Shown: positions 1 to 6,408 of the stretch, piece by piece
Layout of the letters: the number at the start of each line of letters is the position of its first letter
How positions within the stretch are numbered: position 1 is the stretch's first letter
Assembly (NCBI GenBank): GCA_019421385.1
Contig: JAHZFK010000010.1
Location: 1 to 10,101, forward strand
Origin: Clostridiales bacterium
GTDB lineage: Bacteria > Bacillota > Clostridia > Oscillospirales > Butyricicoccaceae
Reading direction: 5' to 3'
DNA: 10,101 nucleotides
Notes under the pieces: model-generated
The model's input: only the letters and a program-made list of their open reading frames with translations
What the model was told of the DNA's origin: nothing
Database searches by the model: none
Position numbers and translations under genes: made by a program

Positions 1-74
1 TGATCTATCATGTTTACCAGACAGCTTATGTGACACCCGATGAAGCGATGATTGAAAAACTCCGCGTGGAGTGA
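1..74 (+). CDS. C-terminal end of an unidentified protein (partial)
   Basis: An open frame enters from the left edge, reading codons from base 3, and stops at TGA 72-74. The last residues read YVTPDEAMIEKLRVE. A rho-independent terminator follows about 30 bp later, which supports a real gene end on this strand. Only 23 residues are visible, they are mostly polar, and they match no family I can name. The reading frame and strand are fairly secure; the function is unknown. Confidence 0.6.
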   Translation, partial: IYHVYQTAYVTPDEAMIEKLRVE

Positions 75-105
75 TTCTAGCGGAAAGATAAGATGTGTGG
101 TTTGG

Positions 106-136
106 AAAAAAGGCGCTTGAGAAAAGCGCCTTTTTT
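106..136 (+). terminator. Rho-independent terminator of the upstream partial gene
   Basis: The arms 106-118 and 124-136 pair perfectly over 13 bp (A-rich, GGCGC core, T-rich), with a five-base loop (119-123) and a T-run on the plus strand. It ends the transcript of the gene entering from the left and separates it from the SLH gene. The A-run on the 5' side could also let it work on the minus strand. Confidence 0.9.
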
Positions 137-183
137 CTTTTGGTGCATACAGATTTGATATGGCGTATTCTTACGTATTTGTA

Positions 184-212
184 TTTACTTTGTCAAATTA
201 ATATGATAGAAT
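184..212 (+). promoter_or_regulatory. Probable sigma-A promoter of the first SLH gene
   Basis: A -35-like TTTACT (184-189) and a -10-like TAGAAT (207-212) are separated by 17 bp, matching consensus at 4/6 and 5/6 positions. An alternative -10, TATGAT, lies at 202-207 but has a poorer -35 partner. Transcription would start near 219, giving a leader of about 40 nt before the start codon at 260. Confidence 0.5.
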
Positions 213-259
213 AAGGGAAAGCGCAGTGTATGGCACTGTTAATAAAAGGAGGTCACTCT

Positions 260-1654
260 ATGAAAAGCAAATTTAGGATCGCTTTGGTCGCGGCTGCTGC
301 AGCGGTCGGACTGATGGCGACAGCGGGCGCGGCCAATTATGACCATTGCGCAGATCAGCTGAAGGACTTGGGCCTGTTCCAAGGCACAGAACAAGGCTAT
401 GAACTGGATCGCGAACCGACCCGCGCGGAAGCGGCAACGATGCTGGTTCGCCTGCTGGGCAAGGAGGACGAAGCAAAGAAGCTCGAATATACTGCTCCGT
501 TTACCGATCTGGCTGGCTGGGAGAAGCCGTATGTGCAGTATCTGTATGACAACGGTCTGACGACGGGTGCAACTGCGACTACGTTTGAGCCGGAAGAGGG
601 CTGCTCTGCACAGATGTATACGCCCTTCCTGCTGCGTGCTTTGGGCTACAGCGATAAGGCTGACGGCGACTTTACCTATGCAGAGGCGGTATCGTTTGGC
701 GAGTCGATCGGTCTGGTGGATTACGCTAACTGCGATCAGGACAACTTCCTGCGTGATCATGTCGCGGCTATGAGCCTGACGGCTTTGAATACGCCGGTAA
801 AGGACAACGAGGATTCTGTACTGCTGGAAAAGCTGGTGGAAGATGGTGCAGTCGCTGCCGATAAGGCGAATGGCCTGCTGACGTTCTTTGAGCGGTATGA
901 TGCGTATGAGGAAGCATCCTCCAAGATGAGCAACGCAACGAAAGCGGATGTGACCGCAAATATCGCGGCTGACGTGTATATGGACGATACGAAGATCATG
1001 GATCTGTCTATGCCGCTGAACATGAAGATGGACGTGGACATGGAGCACATGGATCAGTCTAAGCTGGCGATGACCGGTACGGTGAAGATCAACATTGATG
1101 AGTCGCTGGTGGAAGAGGGTGCACAGACCTCCATCAATCAGGATATCGCGTACTACTACACGGATGGCGTGTACTATGTAAGCGTGGCCGATCAGAAGTA
1201 CAAAATGGAGATGTCCATGGAAGATGTGATGGCGCAGATGGGCGACCTGACCGCGATGCAGTCTTCTGAGCCGATTTGTCTGATCGAGTCCATCGACCAG
1301 TCTGGCAACAACATGTCGGTAACTTATTCTTCTTCCGGCATGAATGGTCTGGTAAACTCTGTACTGGCGAACATGGGTATGGATCTCAGCAGCTTGGATG
1401 TGCAGATCAAGTTTGAAGATATCAGCACGAAGGTGACCCTCTCCAATGGCGAGATCAAGAACATGGATATGAGCATGAAGATGTCGCTTGCTGCGGAAGG
1501 CCAGAGCATTACCTTGAACATGACGATGGATTGCGCAGTAAACGCTTTGGGTGACAGTGTGAAGATCACGCTGCCGAGCGATTTGGATACGTATGTTGAT
1601 ATTGTTGGCGGCACAACTGCACTGATCGGTGCCGTGACTGAATCTGCGGCCTAA
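260..1654 (+). CDS. Secreted SLH-domain protein with Met-rich C-terminal domain
   Basis: This gene encodes a 464-residue exported protein, probably held at the cell wall by its SLH modules; its function is unknown. The start at ATG 260 is chosen because AAAGGAGG (245-252) lies 7 nt upstream and the product then begins with a classic signal peptide: KSK, a hydrophobic Ala-rich core, and a likely cleavage site near residues 23-25. The frame is also open from an ATG at 230, but that start has no ribosome binding site and would bury the signal. SLH-like modules lie at about 28-67 (ADQLKDLGLFQG, PTRAEAA), 80-131 (FTDLAGWEKPYVQYLYDNGL) and, more divergent, 138-200. The region from about 235 to 440 is a repetitive beta-type domain rich in methionine, resembling the DUF6612/LppX-like lipoprotein fold (for example YYYTDGVYYVSVADQKYKM), although this protein has no lipobox. 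It is a paralog of the gene at 2755. Exported SLH identity is firm; the C-terminal family is tentative. Confidence 0.88.
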   Translation: MKSKFRIALVAAAAAVGLMATAGAANYDHCADQLKDLGLFQGTEQGYELDREPTRAEAATMLVRLLGKEDEAKKLEYTAPFTDLAGWEKPYVQYLYDNGLTTGATATTFEPEEGCSAQMYTPFLLRALGYSDKADGDFTYAEAVSFGESIGLVDYANCDQDNFLRDHVAAMSLTALNTPVKDNEDSVLLEKLVEDGAVAADKANGLLTFFERYDAYEEASSKMSNATKADVTANIAADVYMDDTKIMDLSMPLNMKMDVDMEHMDQSKLAMTGTVKINIDESLVEEGAQTSINQDIAYYYTDGVYYVSVADQKYKMEMSMEDVMAQMGDLTAMQSSEPICLIESIDQSGNNMSVTYSSSGMNGLVNSVLANMGMDLSSLDVQIKFEDISTKVTLSNGEIKNMDMSMKMSLAAEGQSITLNMTMDCAVNALGDSVKITLPSDLDTYVDIVGGTTALIGAVTESAA

Positions 1655-1672
1655 GTTGTAGGGCTTTGAAAG

Positions 1673-1705
1673 AAAAACCGGAACGGAAAATCCGTTCCGG
1701 TTTTT
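1673..1705. terminator. Shared bidirectional terminator (SLH gene / ldh)
   Basis: A perfect 15-bp stem (1673-1687 with 1691-1705) has a 3-nt AAA loop, an A5 run on one side and a T8 run on the other. It lies 18 bp after the first SLH gene and directly abuts the stop codon of the convergent ldh gene, so it can end both transcripts. Confidence 0.92.
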
Positions 1706-1706
1706 T

Positions 1707-2648
1707 TTAGTGCAGCTCTTCGATCAAAGCTTTCATCTTTTGCGCGGAACTTTGCAGCCTGCTGAGTTCTTCGGCAGAGAGCGGGATATCCAGTACAGAC
1801 TCTACGCCGTTTTTTCCCACAATGGAGGGCAGCCCCAGGCAGATACCATCAACACCGTAGTGGCCTTGAATCAGGGAGGAAACGGGAAGGACCGAATGCT
1901 CATCGCGGACAATGGCTTCTGCGATGCGGCGCACCGCCATGCCGATGCCGTAATAGGTTGCGCCTTTGCTTTCGATGATGGTATAGGCAGCATCGCGCAC
2001 GTTTTCATAAATTTGTTGCAGCATGGTGGCGGGATCTGCCATACCTGTAATGCGGCAGTAATCATCCAAATCAACGCCGGAAATATTGGCGCTGGACCAT
2101 ACGGCAAGTTCGCTGTCGCCATGCTCGCCGATGATAAAGGCATGAACGTTTCGGCTGTCCACACCAAGCTTTTGGCCGACCAGATATTTGAGGCGTGCAG
2201 TGTCTAACACTGTACCGGAGCCAATGACACGGCCTGCGGGCAGACCGGAAAGCTGCTGCGCCATGCAGGTGAGTACATCGACTGGGTTGGAGACGATGAG
2301 CAAAACCGCGTCTTTATTGGCCGCGGTCAACTGCTCCATAATGGAGGATAGAATCACGCGGTTGCGATGCAGCAGCTCCACTCGGGTTTCGCCGGGCTTT
2401 TGGTTGGCACCGGCTGCGATGATGATTAAGCCGCATTCTGCAAGGTCGGCATATTCGCCGGCGCGCACAAAGCAGGGTTTGGCGAAGGAAACGCCGTGGT
2501 TGATATCAGCAGCTTCGCCCTCTGCTTTTTTGTGATTCATATCTACCAAGACAACCTCCGAGAATAGCCCGGAAACCGCCAAAGTATAAGCGCAGGTAGC
2601 GCCGACAAAGCCGACGCCGATCACACCGCATTTTCGCATATTGGTCAT
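1707..2648 (-). CDS. ldh: L-lactate dehydrogenase
   Basis: This is a cytoplasmic NAD-dependent enzyme that reduces pyruvate to L-lactate and regenerates NAD+ during fermentation. The 313-residue length is normal for the family. Visible signatures are the Rossmann loop GVGFVG (11-16), the NAD-selecting Asp in VLVDMN (36), and the active-site loop GANQKPGETR with Gln83 and Arg89. Gln at this site indicates lactate rather than malate dehydrogenase, which has Arg. Also present are SNPVDVLT (120-127), GTVLDTARLKYL with Asp149 and Arg152, and the catalytic His176 in IIGEHGDSE. The start is set at ATG 2648 (MTNMRKCGVIG), preceded at 10 nt by AAAGGA on the minus strand. Frame upstream of this is open but lacks family similarity. 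The gene is inverted between two SLH paralogs and shares the terminator at 1673-1705. Allosteric control by fructose-1,6-bisphosphate is common in Firmicutes but cannot be judged here. Confidence 0.95.
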   Translation of the reverse strand: MTNMRKCGVIGVGFVGATCAYTLAVSGLFSEVVLVDMNHKKAEGEAADINHGVSFAKPCFVRAGEYADLAECGLIIIAAGANQKPGETRVELLHRNRVILSSIMEQLTAANKDAVLLIVSNPVDVLTCMAQQLSGLPAGRVIGSGTVLDTARLKYLVGQKLGVDSRNVHAFIIGEHGDSELAVWSSANISGVDLDDYCRITGMADPATMLQQIYENVRDAAYTIIESKGATYYGIGMAVRRIAEAIVRDEHSVLPVSSLIQGHYGVDGICLGLPSIVGKNGVESVLDIPLSAEELSRLQSSAQKMKALIEELH

Positions 2649-2649
2649 T

Positions 2650-2684
2650 ACGGACACATCCTTTCTTTTTGGTAGTATGTCCGT
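2650..2684 (-). promoter_or_regulatory. Inverted repeat enclosing the ldh ribosome binding site
   Basis: ACGGACA (2650-2656) and TGTCCGT (2678-2684) are perfectly complementary. One more A-T pair forms beyond a single mismatch (2657/2677). In the ldh mRNA the Shine-Dalgarno AAAGGA would sit in the loop and the start codon would follow the 3' arm by one base. It could be an RNA hairpin affecting translation or a DNA operator; the sequence does not decide between them. Confidence 0.45.
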
Positions 2685-2690
2685 TTCCTG

Positions 2691-2719
2691 TTGGAAAAAA
2701 TGCAAATGTATGATAAGAT
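2691..2719 (+). promoter_or_regulatory. Possible promoter of the second SLH gene
   Basis: TTGGAA (2691-2696) and TAAGAT (2714-2719) have a 17-bp spacer, each matching consensus at 4/6 positions. The predicted start near 2726 leaves a leader of about 30 nt. The -10 element lies inside the palindrome at 2708-2728, so a protein bound there would interfere with this promoter. Confidence 0.4.
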
Positions 2720-2728
2720 ATATCATAC
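2708..2728. promoter_or_regulatory. Perfect palindrome, candidate operator
   Basis: GTATGATA (2708-2715) and TATCATAC (2721-2728) are perfect 8-bp inverted arms around AGATA. The element lies in the divergent gap between ldh and the second SLH gene and covers the proposed -10 box of the latter. It does not resemble the Rex consensus (TTGTGA-type arms) that might be expected near ldh. The regulator is unknown. Confidence 0.45.
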
Positions 2729-2754
2729 TGAACGAAGTTAAGGAGCGTATGAAA

Positions 2755-3924
2755 ATGAAACAGTGGTTTCGTACTGTGTTGGCGGGTGCTTTGCTGGCTG
2801 GTTCGCTGGCGGTTTCGGCAGCTGCCGCGGATTATACAGCGTGTGCCGATCATCTGAAGGATCTTGGTTTATTTCAAGGAACTGCGCAGGGATATGAGCT
2901 GGATCGCGCGCCGACGCGCGGAGAAGCAGCGGCAATGTTGGTGCGCTTGCTGGGAGAAGAGCAGAACGCACTGACGCTGGAGTATTCCGCGCCGTTTGAC
3001 GATTTGCAGAACTGGGAAAAGCCTTATGTGCAGTATCTGTATGATATCGGTGCGACCACAGGCGTATCGGAAACTGCGTTTGCACCGGAAGCGCCTTGCA
3101 CTGCACAGATGTATGCCGCGTTTGTCCTGCGCGCACTTGGCTACACGGAGGCGGACGGGGATTTTACCTATGTCGGTGTAGATGCTTTTGCACAGCAAAT
3201 CGGTTTGTATGATGCAGCGGTGATCGACACAGAGGATTTTCTGCGTGACGATGTTGTGGCTGCAAGCTACACGGCGCTTTCGCTGATGCCGAAGGACAGT
3301 GAGCAGACATTGCTGGATCAGCTGGTGGAAAATGATGCCGTGGATGCGCAGGCAGCAGAGCCCTATCAGACATTGTTTGATCTTTATGCACAGTATCGCA
3401 CGGCGACGGCAGATATGACGGCATTCGAGCAGTTTTCTGTACGGAGCGGATTGGAGGCAGCGTTGTCCGAGGAAGGAACGAACAGTCTGACCGTGCGCAC
3501 AGAGGATTATATTACGGTCAACCGCGTAGACGGTACAGCGACTGCTGAAGGGAAAATCACGTTGGAAGCGCCGGGTGTGGATGTGTATACGCAGCCTTAT
3601 TTCATGGATGCAGCAGGTGAAACGGGTTCTATGCGTGCTACGCTGCTGCATGGATATGACACAGTGCCGTTGGCCTGTGTGGATACGGTGAAGCGGTCGG
3701 GCAATGATTGGACCTTTATGTTTGCGGATTTGCCTGCACAGTATGAGGGGTTCTTCTGGGCACTGTCTCAGTCTGGTGCAGAGTTGGAGCAAGCAGGAGC
3801 TGCTACACTGGTGCAGACTGTGCAGAATGAGCCCATTGTATCGCAGACGCTGCGTGTGGAGTTGTCACAAGACGATCCGGTGGCACAAGCGGTGCTGACC
3901 GGAGAACTGGCTGAGGTTCGTTGA
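2755..3924 (+). CDS. Secreted SLH-domain protein, paralog of the gene at 260
   Basis: This is a 389-residue exported protein with a signal peptide (MKQWFRT, then a hydrophobic stretch, cleavage near residues 22-25). SLH-like modules lie at about 28-67, 80-131 and 136-200. The ATG at 2755 is preferred because TAAGGAG (2739-2745) is 9 nt upstream; the in-frame ATG at 2749 would be only 3 nt away. From residue 26 to 130 it aligns without gaps to the first SLH protein, with about 70% identity counted by eye. The C-terminal part (about 210-389) is clearly different: shorter, not methionine-rich, and with only weak hints of the same beta-type layout. It is not a lipoprotein. Its likely site is the cell wall and its role is unknown. 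The large paralog family typical of gut Clostridia is the probable origin (inference). Confidence 0.87.
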   Translation: MKQWFRTVLAGALLAGSLAVSAAAADYTACADHLKDLGLFQGTAQGYELDRAPTRGEAAAMLVRLLGEEQNALTLEYSAPFDDLQNWEKPYVQYLYDIGATTGVSETAFAPEAPCTAQMYAAFVLRALGYTEADGDFTYVGVDAFAQQIGLYDAAVIDTEDFLRDDVVAASYTALSLMPKDSEQTLLDQLVENDAVDAQAAEPYQTLFDLYAQYRTATADMTAFEQFSVRSGLEAALSEEGTNSLTVRTEDYITVNRVDGTATAEGKITLEAPGVDVYTQPYFMDAAGETGSMRATLLHGYDTVPLACVDTVKRSGNDWTFMFADLPAQYEGFFWALSQSGAELEQAGAATLVQTVQNEPIVSQTLRVELSQDDPVAQAVLTGELAEVR

Positions 3925-3942
3925 TCATTTTGCAGCCGAAAC

Positions 3943-3984
3943 AGCTGCCAAACGGCAGGGAGTGTCCCTTGCCGCTTGGCGGCT
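3943..3984. repeat. Long imperfect hairpin after the second SLH gene
   Basis: Bases 3943-3961 fold back on 3965-3984 around a 3-nt GTG loop. There are 18 pairs including one G-T wobble, with one mismatch (3952/3975) and one bulge (3969). It lies 18 bp after the SLH stop codon and has no immediate T-run, so it is not itself a standard terminator. It may protect the mRNA 3' end or be a copy of a dispersed palindromic repeat. Confidence 0.55.
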
Positions 3985-4002
3985 ACCTGCTTTTGTATAA
4001 GA

Positions 4003-4030
4003 AAACGCCCCGTCTATTGACGGGGCGTTT
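4003..4030. terminator. Shared bidirectional terminator (SLH gene / nfn)
   Basis: A perfect 12-bp stem (4003-4014 with 4019-4030) has a CGCCCCGTC core, a TATT loop and flanking A and T runs. It lies between the convergent second SLH gene and nfnB, and can stop transcripts from both sides. Confidence 0.9.
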
Positions 4031-4040
4031 GTGTTTTAGA

Positions 4041-5432
4041 TTACTGCTTGTTCTTGATGTATTCATCCATCGCTGCTGCTGCGCGCTTGCCTGCGCCCAT
4101 AGCGAGGATAACGGTGGCAGCGCCGGTTACAGCGTCGCCGCCGGCGAACACGCCGTCCTTGGACGTGATGCCGTGCTCATCGTCTGCGATGATGCAGCCC
4201 TTGCGGTTGGTGTCCAGACCCGGAGTGGTGTGACGGATCAGCGGGTTCGGGCTGGTGCCGATCGCAGCGATCACGCAGTCCAGATCAAGGGTGAACTCGG
4301 AGCCTTCCACCGGCACCGGACGGCGACGACCGGATGAATCCGGCTCGCCCAGCTCCATCTGCTGACACTTCATGCCGGTTACATTGTAGTTTTCGTCGCT
4401 GAGCACCTCGAGCGGTGCGGTCAGGAACTTGAACACAATGCCCTCTTCCTTGGCGTGGTGGATTTCCTCCAGACGGGCGGGCAGTTCCTTTTCGGAGCGG
4501 CGGTAAACGATGTAGACTTCTTCTGCGCCCATGCGCTTTGCACAGCGCGCTGCGTCCATCGCGACGTTGCCGCCGCCAACGACTGCAACCTTGTGCGCGT
4601 GGAAAATCGGGGTATCTGAGCCATCCTTGTATGCCTTCATCAAGTTGATACGAGTCAGGTACTCGTTGGCGGAGTAAACGCCGTTTGCGTTTTCACCAGG
4701 CACGCCCAGGAAGGACGGCAGGCCAGCGCCAGAGCCGACAAAGATTGCTTCGTAGCCATCCTCGAACAGTTCGTCGATGGTTTCGGAGCGGCCGACAACA
4801 AAGTTCAGCACAAACTCAACACCGAGGTCCTTCAGCGTGTCGATTTCCTTCTGCACGATCTCCTTGGGCAGACGGAACTCCGGAATGCCGTACATCAGCA
4901 CGCCGCCTGCGGTGTGCAGGGCTTCAAATACGGTGACCTCGTAGCCCATGCGCGCTAAGTCGCCCGCACAGGTCAGACCGGCAGGGCCGGCACCTACGAT
5001 TGCGCACTTATGACCGTTGGAAGCGGGCTTTACCGGCTTCTCTTCGCCATGTTCACGTGCGTAGTCTGCCACAAAGCGCTCCAGACGGCCGATCGCGACC
5101 GGCTCGCCCTTGATGCCGCGCACGCACTTTTGCTCGCACTGGGTCTCCTGCGGGCAAACACGACCGCAGACTGCCGGCAGGGAAGAAGTTTCCTTGATCT
5201 TGGCTGCCGCTTCGAGGAACTTACCCTCGGCAACCAGCGCGATAAATTCCGGAATCTTGACCTGCACCGGGCAGCCGGTGATGCAGGGCTTGTGCTTGCA
5301 GTTCAGGCAACGCTGTGCTTCTTCGATTGCCATTTCCGGCGTATAGCCCAGCGTTACTTCATCGAAATTTTTATTGCGCACATCCGGTGCCTGTTCGGGC
5401 ATCGGAATTTTGTTCGGATTCATATTCGCCAT
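4041..5432 (-). CDS. nfnB: NfnB/GltA-type large subunit (annotated as NADPH-dependent glutamate synthase, gltA/sudA)
   Basis: The 463-residue cytoplasmic iron-sulfur flavoprotein resembles the glutamate synthase small chain. With NfnA next door, it most likely forms the electron-bifurcating complex that makes NADPH from NADH and reduced ferredoxin. Two four-Cys groups for [4Fe-4S] clusters are visible at Cys42/45/50/54 (CLNCKHKPCITGCP) and Cys89/93/99/103. Next come an FAD Rossmann motif VGAGPAGL (146-153), a second dinucleotide motif VVGGGNVAMDAARCAKRMGA for NADPH, and the C-terminal flavin motif GVFAGGDAVTGAATV. The start ATG at 5432 lies 2 nt after the nfnA stop. Its ribosome binding site GGAGGT is inside the end of nfnA, so the two are almost certainly co-transcribed and translationally coupled. 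The old gltA label implies glutamate synthesis, but no glutaminase or synthase domain is present; bifurcating transhydrogenase is the better reading. Confidence 0.92.
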   Translation of the reverse strand: MANMNPNKIPMPEQAPDVRNKNFDEVTLGYTPEMAIEEAQRCLNCKHKPCITGCPVQVKIPEFIALVAEGKFLEAAAKIKETSSLPAVCGRVCPQETQCEQKCVRGIKGEPVAIGRLERFVADYAREHGEEKPVKPASNGHKCAIVGAGPAGLTCAGDLARMGYEVTVFEALHTAGGVLMYGIPEFRLPKEIVQKEIDTLKDLGVEFVLNFVVGRSETIDELFEDGYEAIFVGSGAGLPSFLGVPGENANGVYSANEYLTRINLMKAYKDGSDTPIFHAHKVAVVGGGNVAMDAARCAKRMGAEEVYIVYRRSEKELPARLEEIHHAKEEGIVFKFLTAPLEVLSDENYNVTGMKCQQMELGEPDSSGRRRPVPVEGSEFTLDLDCVIAAIGTSPNPLIRHTTPGLDTNRKGCIIADDEHGITSKDGVFAGGDAVTGAATVILAMGAGKRAAAAMDEYIKNKQ

Positions 5433-5434
5433 TG

Positions 5435-6286
5435 TTACTTGACCTCCATCTTGTACAGGTTGCAGTGATCCTCGCGGCGTTCCACTGCCTGCTTTTCCTG
5501 TGCTTTGTACATCGCACCGCGGCGCATTGCACTGTCAAAATCAACAAGATGGCCGTCGAAGTCCGGGCCGTCAACACAGGCGAACTTGGTCTCGCCGCCG
5601 ACCGTCAGGCGGCAGCCGCCGCACATTCCGGTGCCGTCAACCATGATGGTGTTCATCGAGACGATGGTCTTGATGCCGTAGGGACGGGTCACTTCGGAAA
5701 CAAACTTCATCATGATCATCGGGCCGATCGCGATGACAGCGTCATACTGGTTGCCCGCGTCGATCAGCTCCTTGAGCTTGTCGGTGACAAAGCCTTTGTT
5801 GCCGTTCGAACCGTCGTCGGTCATGATATACAGGTTGGTGGAAGCGGCCTTCATCTCGTCCTCAAGGATGACAATATCCTTGTTGCGGAAACCTGCGATA
5901 AGGTCAACCTCGCAGCCCATTTCATGCAGCTTCTTCGCCTGCGGATAGGCAATGGCGCAGCCAAGACCACCGCCGACAACGGCGACTTTCTTGAGGCCTT
6001 CCAGCTCGCTTGCCTTGCCCAGCGGGCCGACAAAATCATGCAGGCAGTCGCCTTCGTTCAGCGCACCGAGCGCCATCGTGGTTGCGCCGACCTCCTGGAA
6101 GATGATCGTGACCGCGCCCGTTTCACGGTTATAGTCCGCAATGGTGAGCGGGATACGCTCGCCATCCTCGCTGACGCGCAGGATGATGAACTGGCCGGGC
6201 TCGGCCTTGCGCGCGACATGCGGCGCGTCGATCACCATCAGCTTGGTATTTACGTTCAGCGTTTGCTTTTTCAAAATCTGATACAC
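5435..6286 (-). CDS. nfnA: NfnA-type small subunit, ferredoxin:NADP+ oxidoreductase (sudB-like FAD/NAD-binding protein)
   Basis: A 283-residue cytoplasmic flavoprotein of the ferredoxin-reductase/PyrK fold. It holds FAD, binds NAD(H) and carries a [2Fe-2S] cluster as partner of NfnB. Visible are the flavin-binding RIPLT (44-48), GPLG (87-90), the nucleotide-binding VAVVGGGLGCAIAYP (101-115), and the C-terminal cluster motif with Cys222, Cys225 and Cys237 (GMCGGC...FAC). Asp217 precedes these; studied Nfn complexes have been reported to use an Asp plus three Cys, which this pattern fits. The start is GTG 6286-6284, because AAGGAGG (complement of 6298-6304) lies 11 nt upstream and the N-terminus MYQILKKQTLN fits the family. 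The frame runs open upstream to 6517, but through the promoter region. PyrK is the main alternative; the partner gene argues against it, as no pyrD is adjacent. Confidence 0.92.
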   Translation of the reverse strand: MYQILKKQTLNVNTKLMVIDAPHVARKAEPGQFIILRVSEDGERIPLTIADYNRETGAVTIIFQEVGATTMALGALNEGDCLHDFVGPLGKASELEGLKKVAVVGGGLGCAIAYPQAKKLHEMGCEVDLIAGFRNKDIVILEDEMKAASTNLYIMTDDGSNGNKGFVTDKLKELIDAGNQYDAVIAIGPMIMMKFVSEVTRPYGIKTIVSMNTIMVDGTGMCGGCRLTVGGETKFACVDGPDFDGHLVDFDSAMRRGAMYKAQEKQAVERREDHCNLYKMEVK

Positions 6287-6299
6287 TAAATTTCGTACC

Positions 6300-6360
6300 T
6301 CCTTGCGTTTATCGCATCGAACACATCTATTATACTGGTTATACAGGCCAAACGCAAGGA
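6300..6360. repeat. 11-bp perfect inverted repeat bracketing the nfn promoter
   Basis: TCCTTGCGTTT (6300-6310) is exactly inverted at 6350-6360 (AAACGCAAGGA), with centres about 50 bp apart. On the minus strand the upstream copy contains the -35 box and the downstream copy overlaps the nfnA ribosome binding site. The upstream arm should not be transcribed from this promoter, which points to a DNA-level role such as paired operators. Confidence 0.6.
6329..6357 (-). promoter_or_regulatory. Promoter of nfnAB
   Basis: Read on the minus strand, a perfect TATAAT (complement of 6329-6334) follows TTGCGT (complement of 6352-6357) with a 17-bp spacer. The expected start is near 6322, about 36 nt before the GTG start of nfnA. 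Confidence 0.6.
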
Positions 6361-6408
6361 AAAATCCGAACAGAAAGACAGATGTTTTCGCTGGAAAGAC
6401 AGCGTAAT

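Noticed and set aside
230..259. Alternative earlier start for the first SLH protein at ATG 230
   Set aside because: It has no ribosome binding site and would add ten residues in front of a clear signal peptide, while ATG 260 has AAAGGAGG at ideal spacing.
239..1048. Long minus-strand open frame (269 codons) opposite the first SLH gene
   Set aside because: It is antisense to a well-supported gene; its product is His/Arg/Cys-rich, typical of a shadow frame, with no ribosome binding site or family likeness.
2649..2754. Rex operator near ldh
   Set aside because: No TTGTGA/TCACAA-type arms are present; the palindrome found has a different sequence.
2869..3792. 307-codon minus-strand open frame opposite the second SLH gene
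   Set aside because: It is a shadow of the same kind as the one opposite the first paralog, explained by shared codon pattern in the two genes.
5315..6289. 324-codon plus-strand open frame opposite nfnA
   Set aside because: It is antisense to a clear NfnA with intact cofactor motifs, and its composition (His/Asp/Arg/Ala-rich) is that of a reversed coding strand.
6389..6404. Terminator after the SH3b gene
   Set aside because: The CGCTG/CAGCG stem is only 5 bp and is followed by A-rich, not T-rich, sequence on the minus strand.
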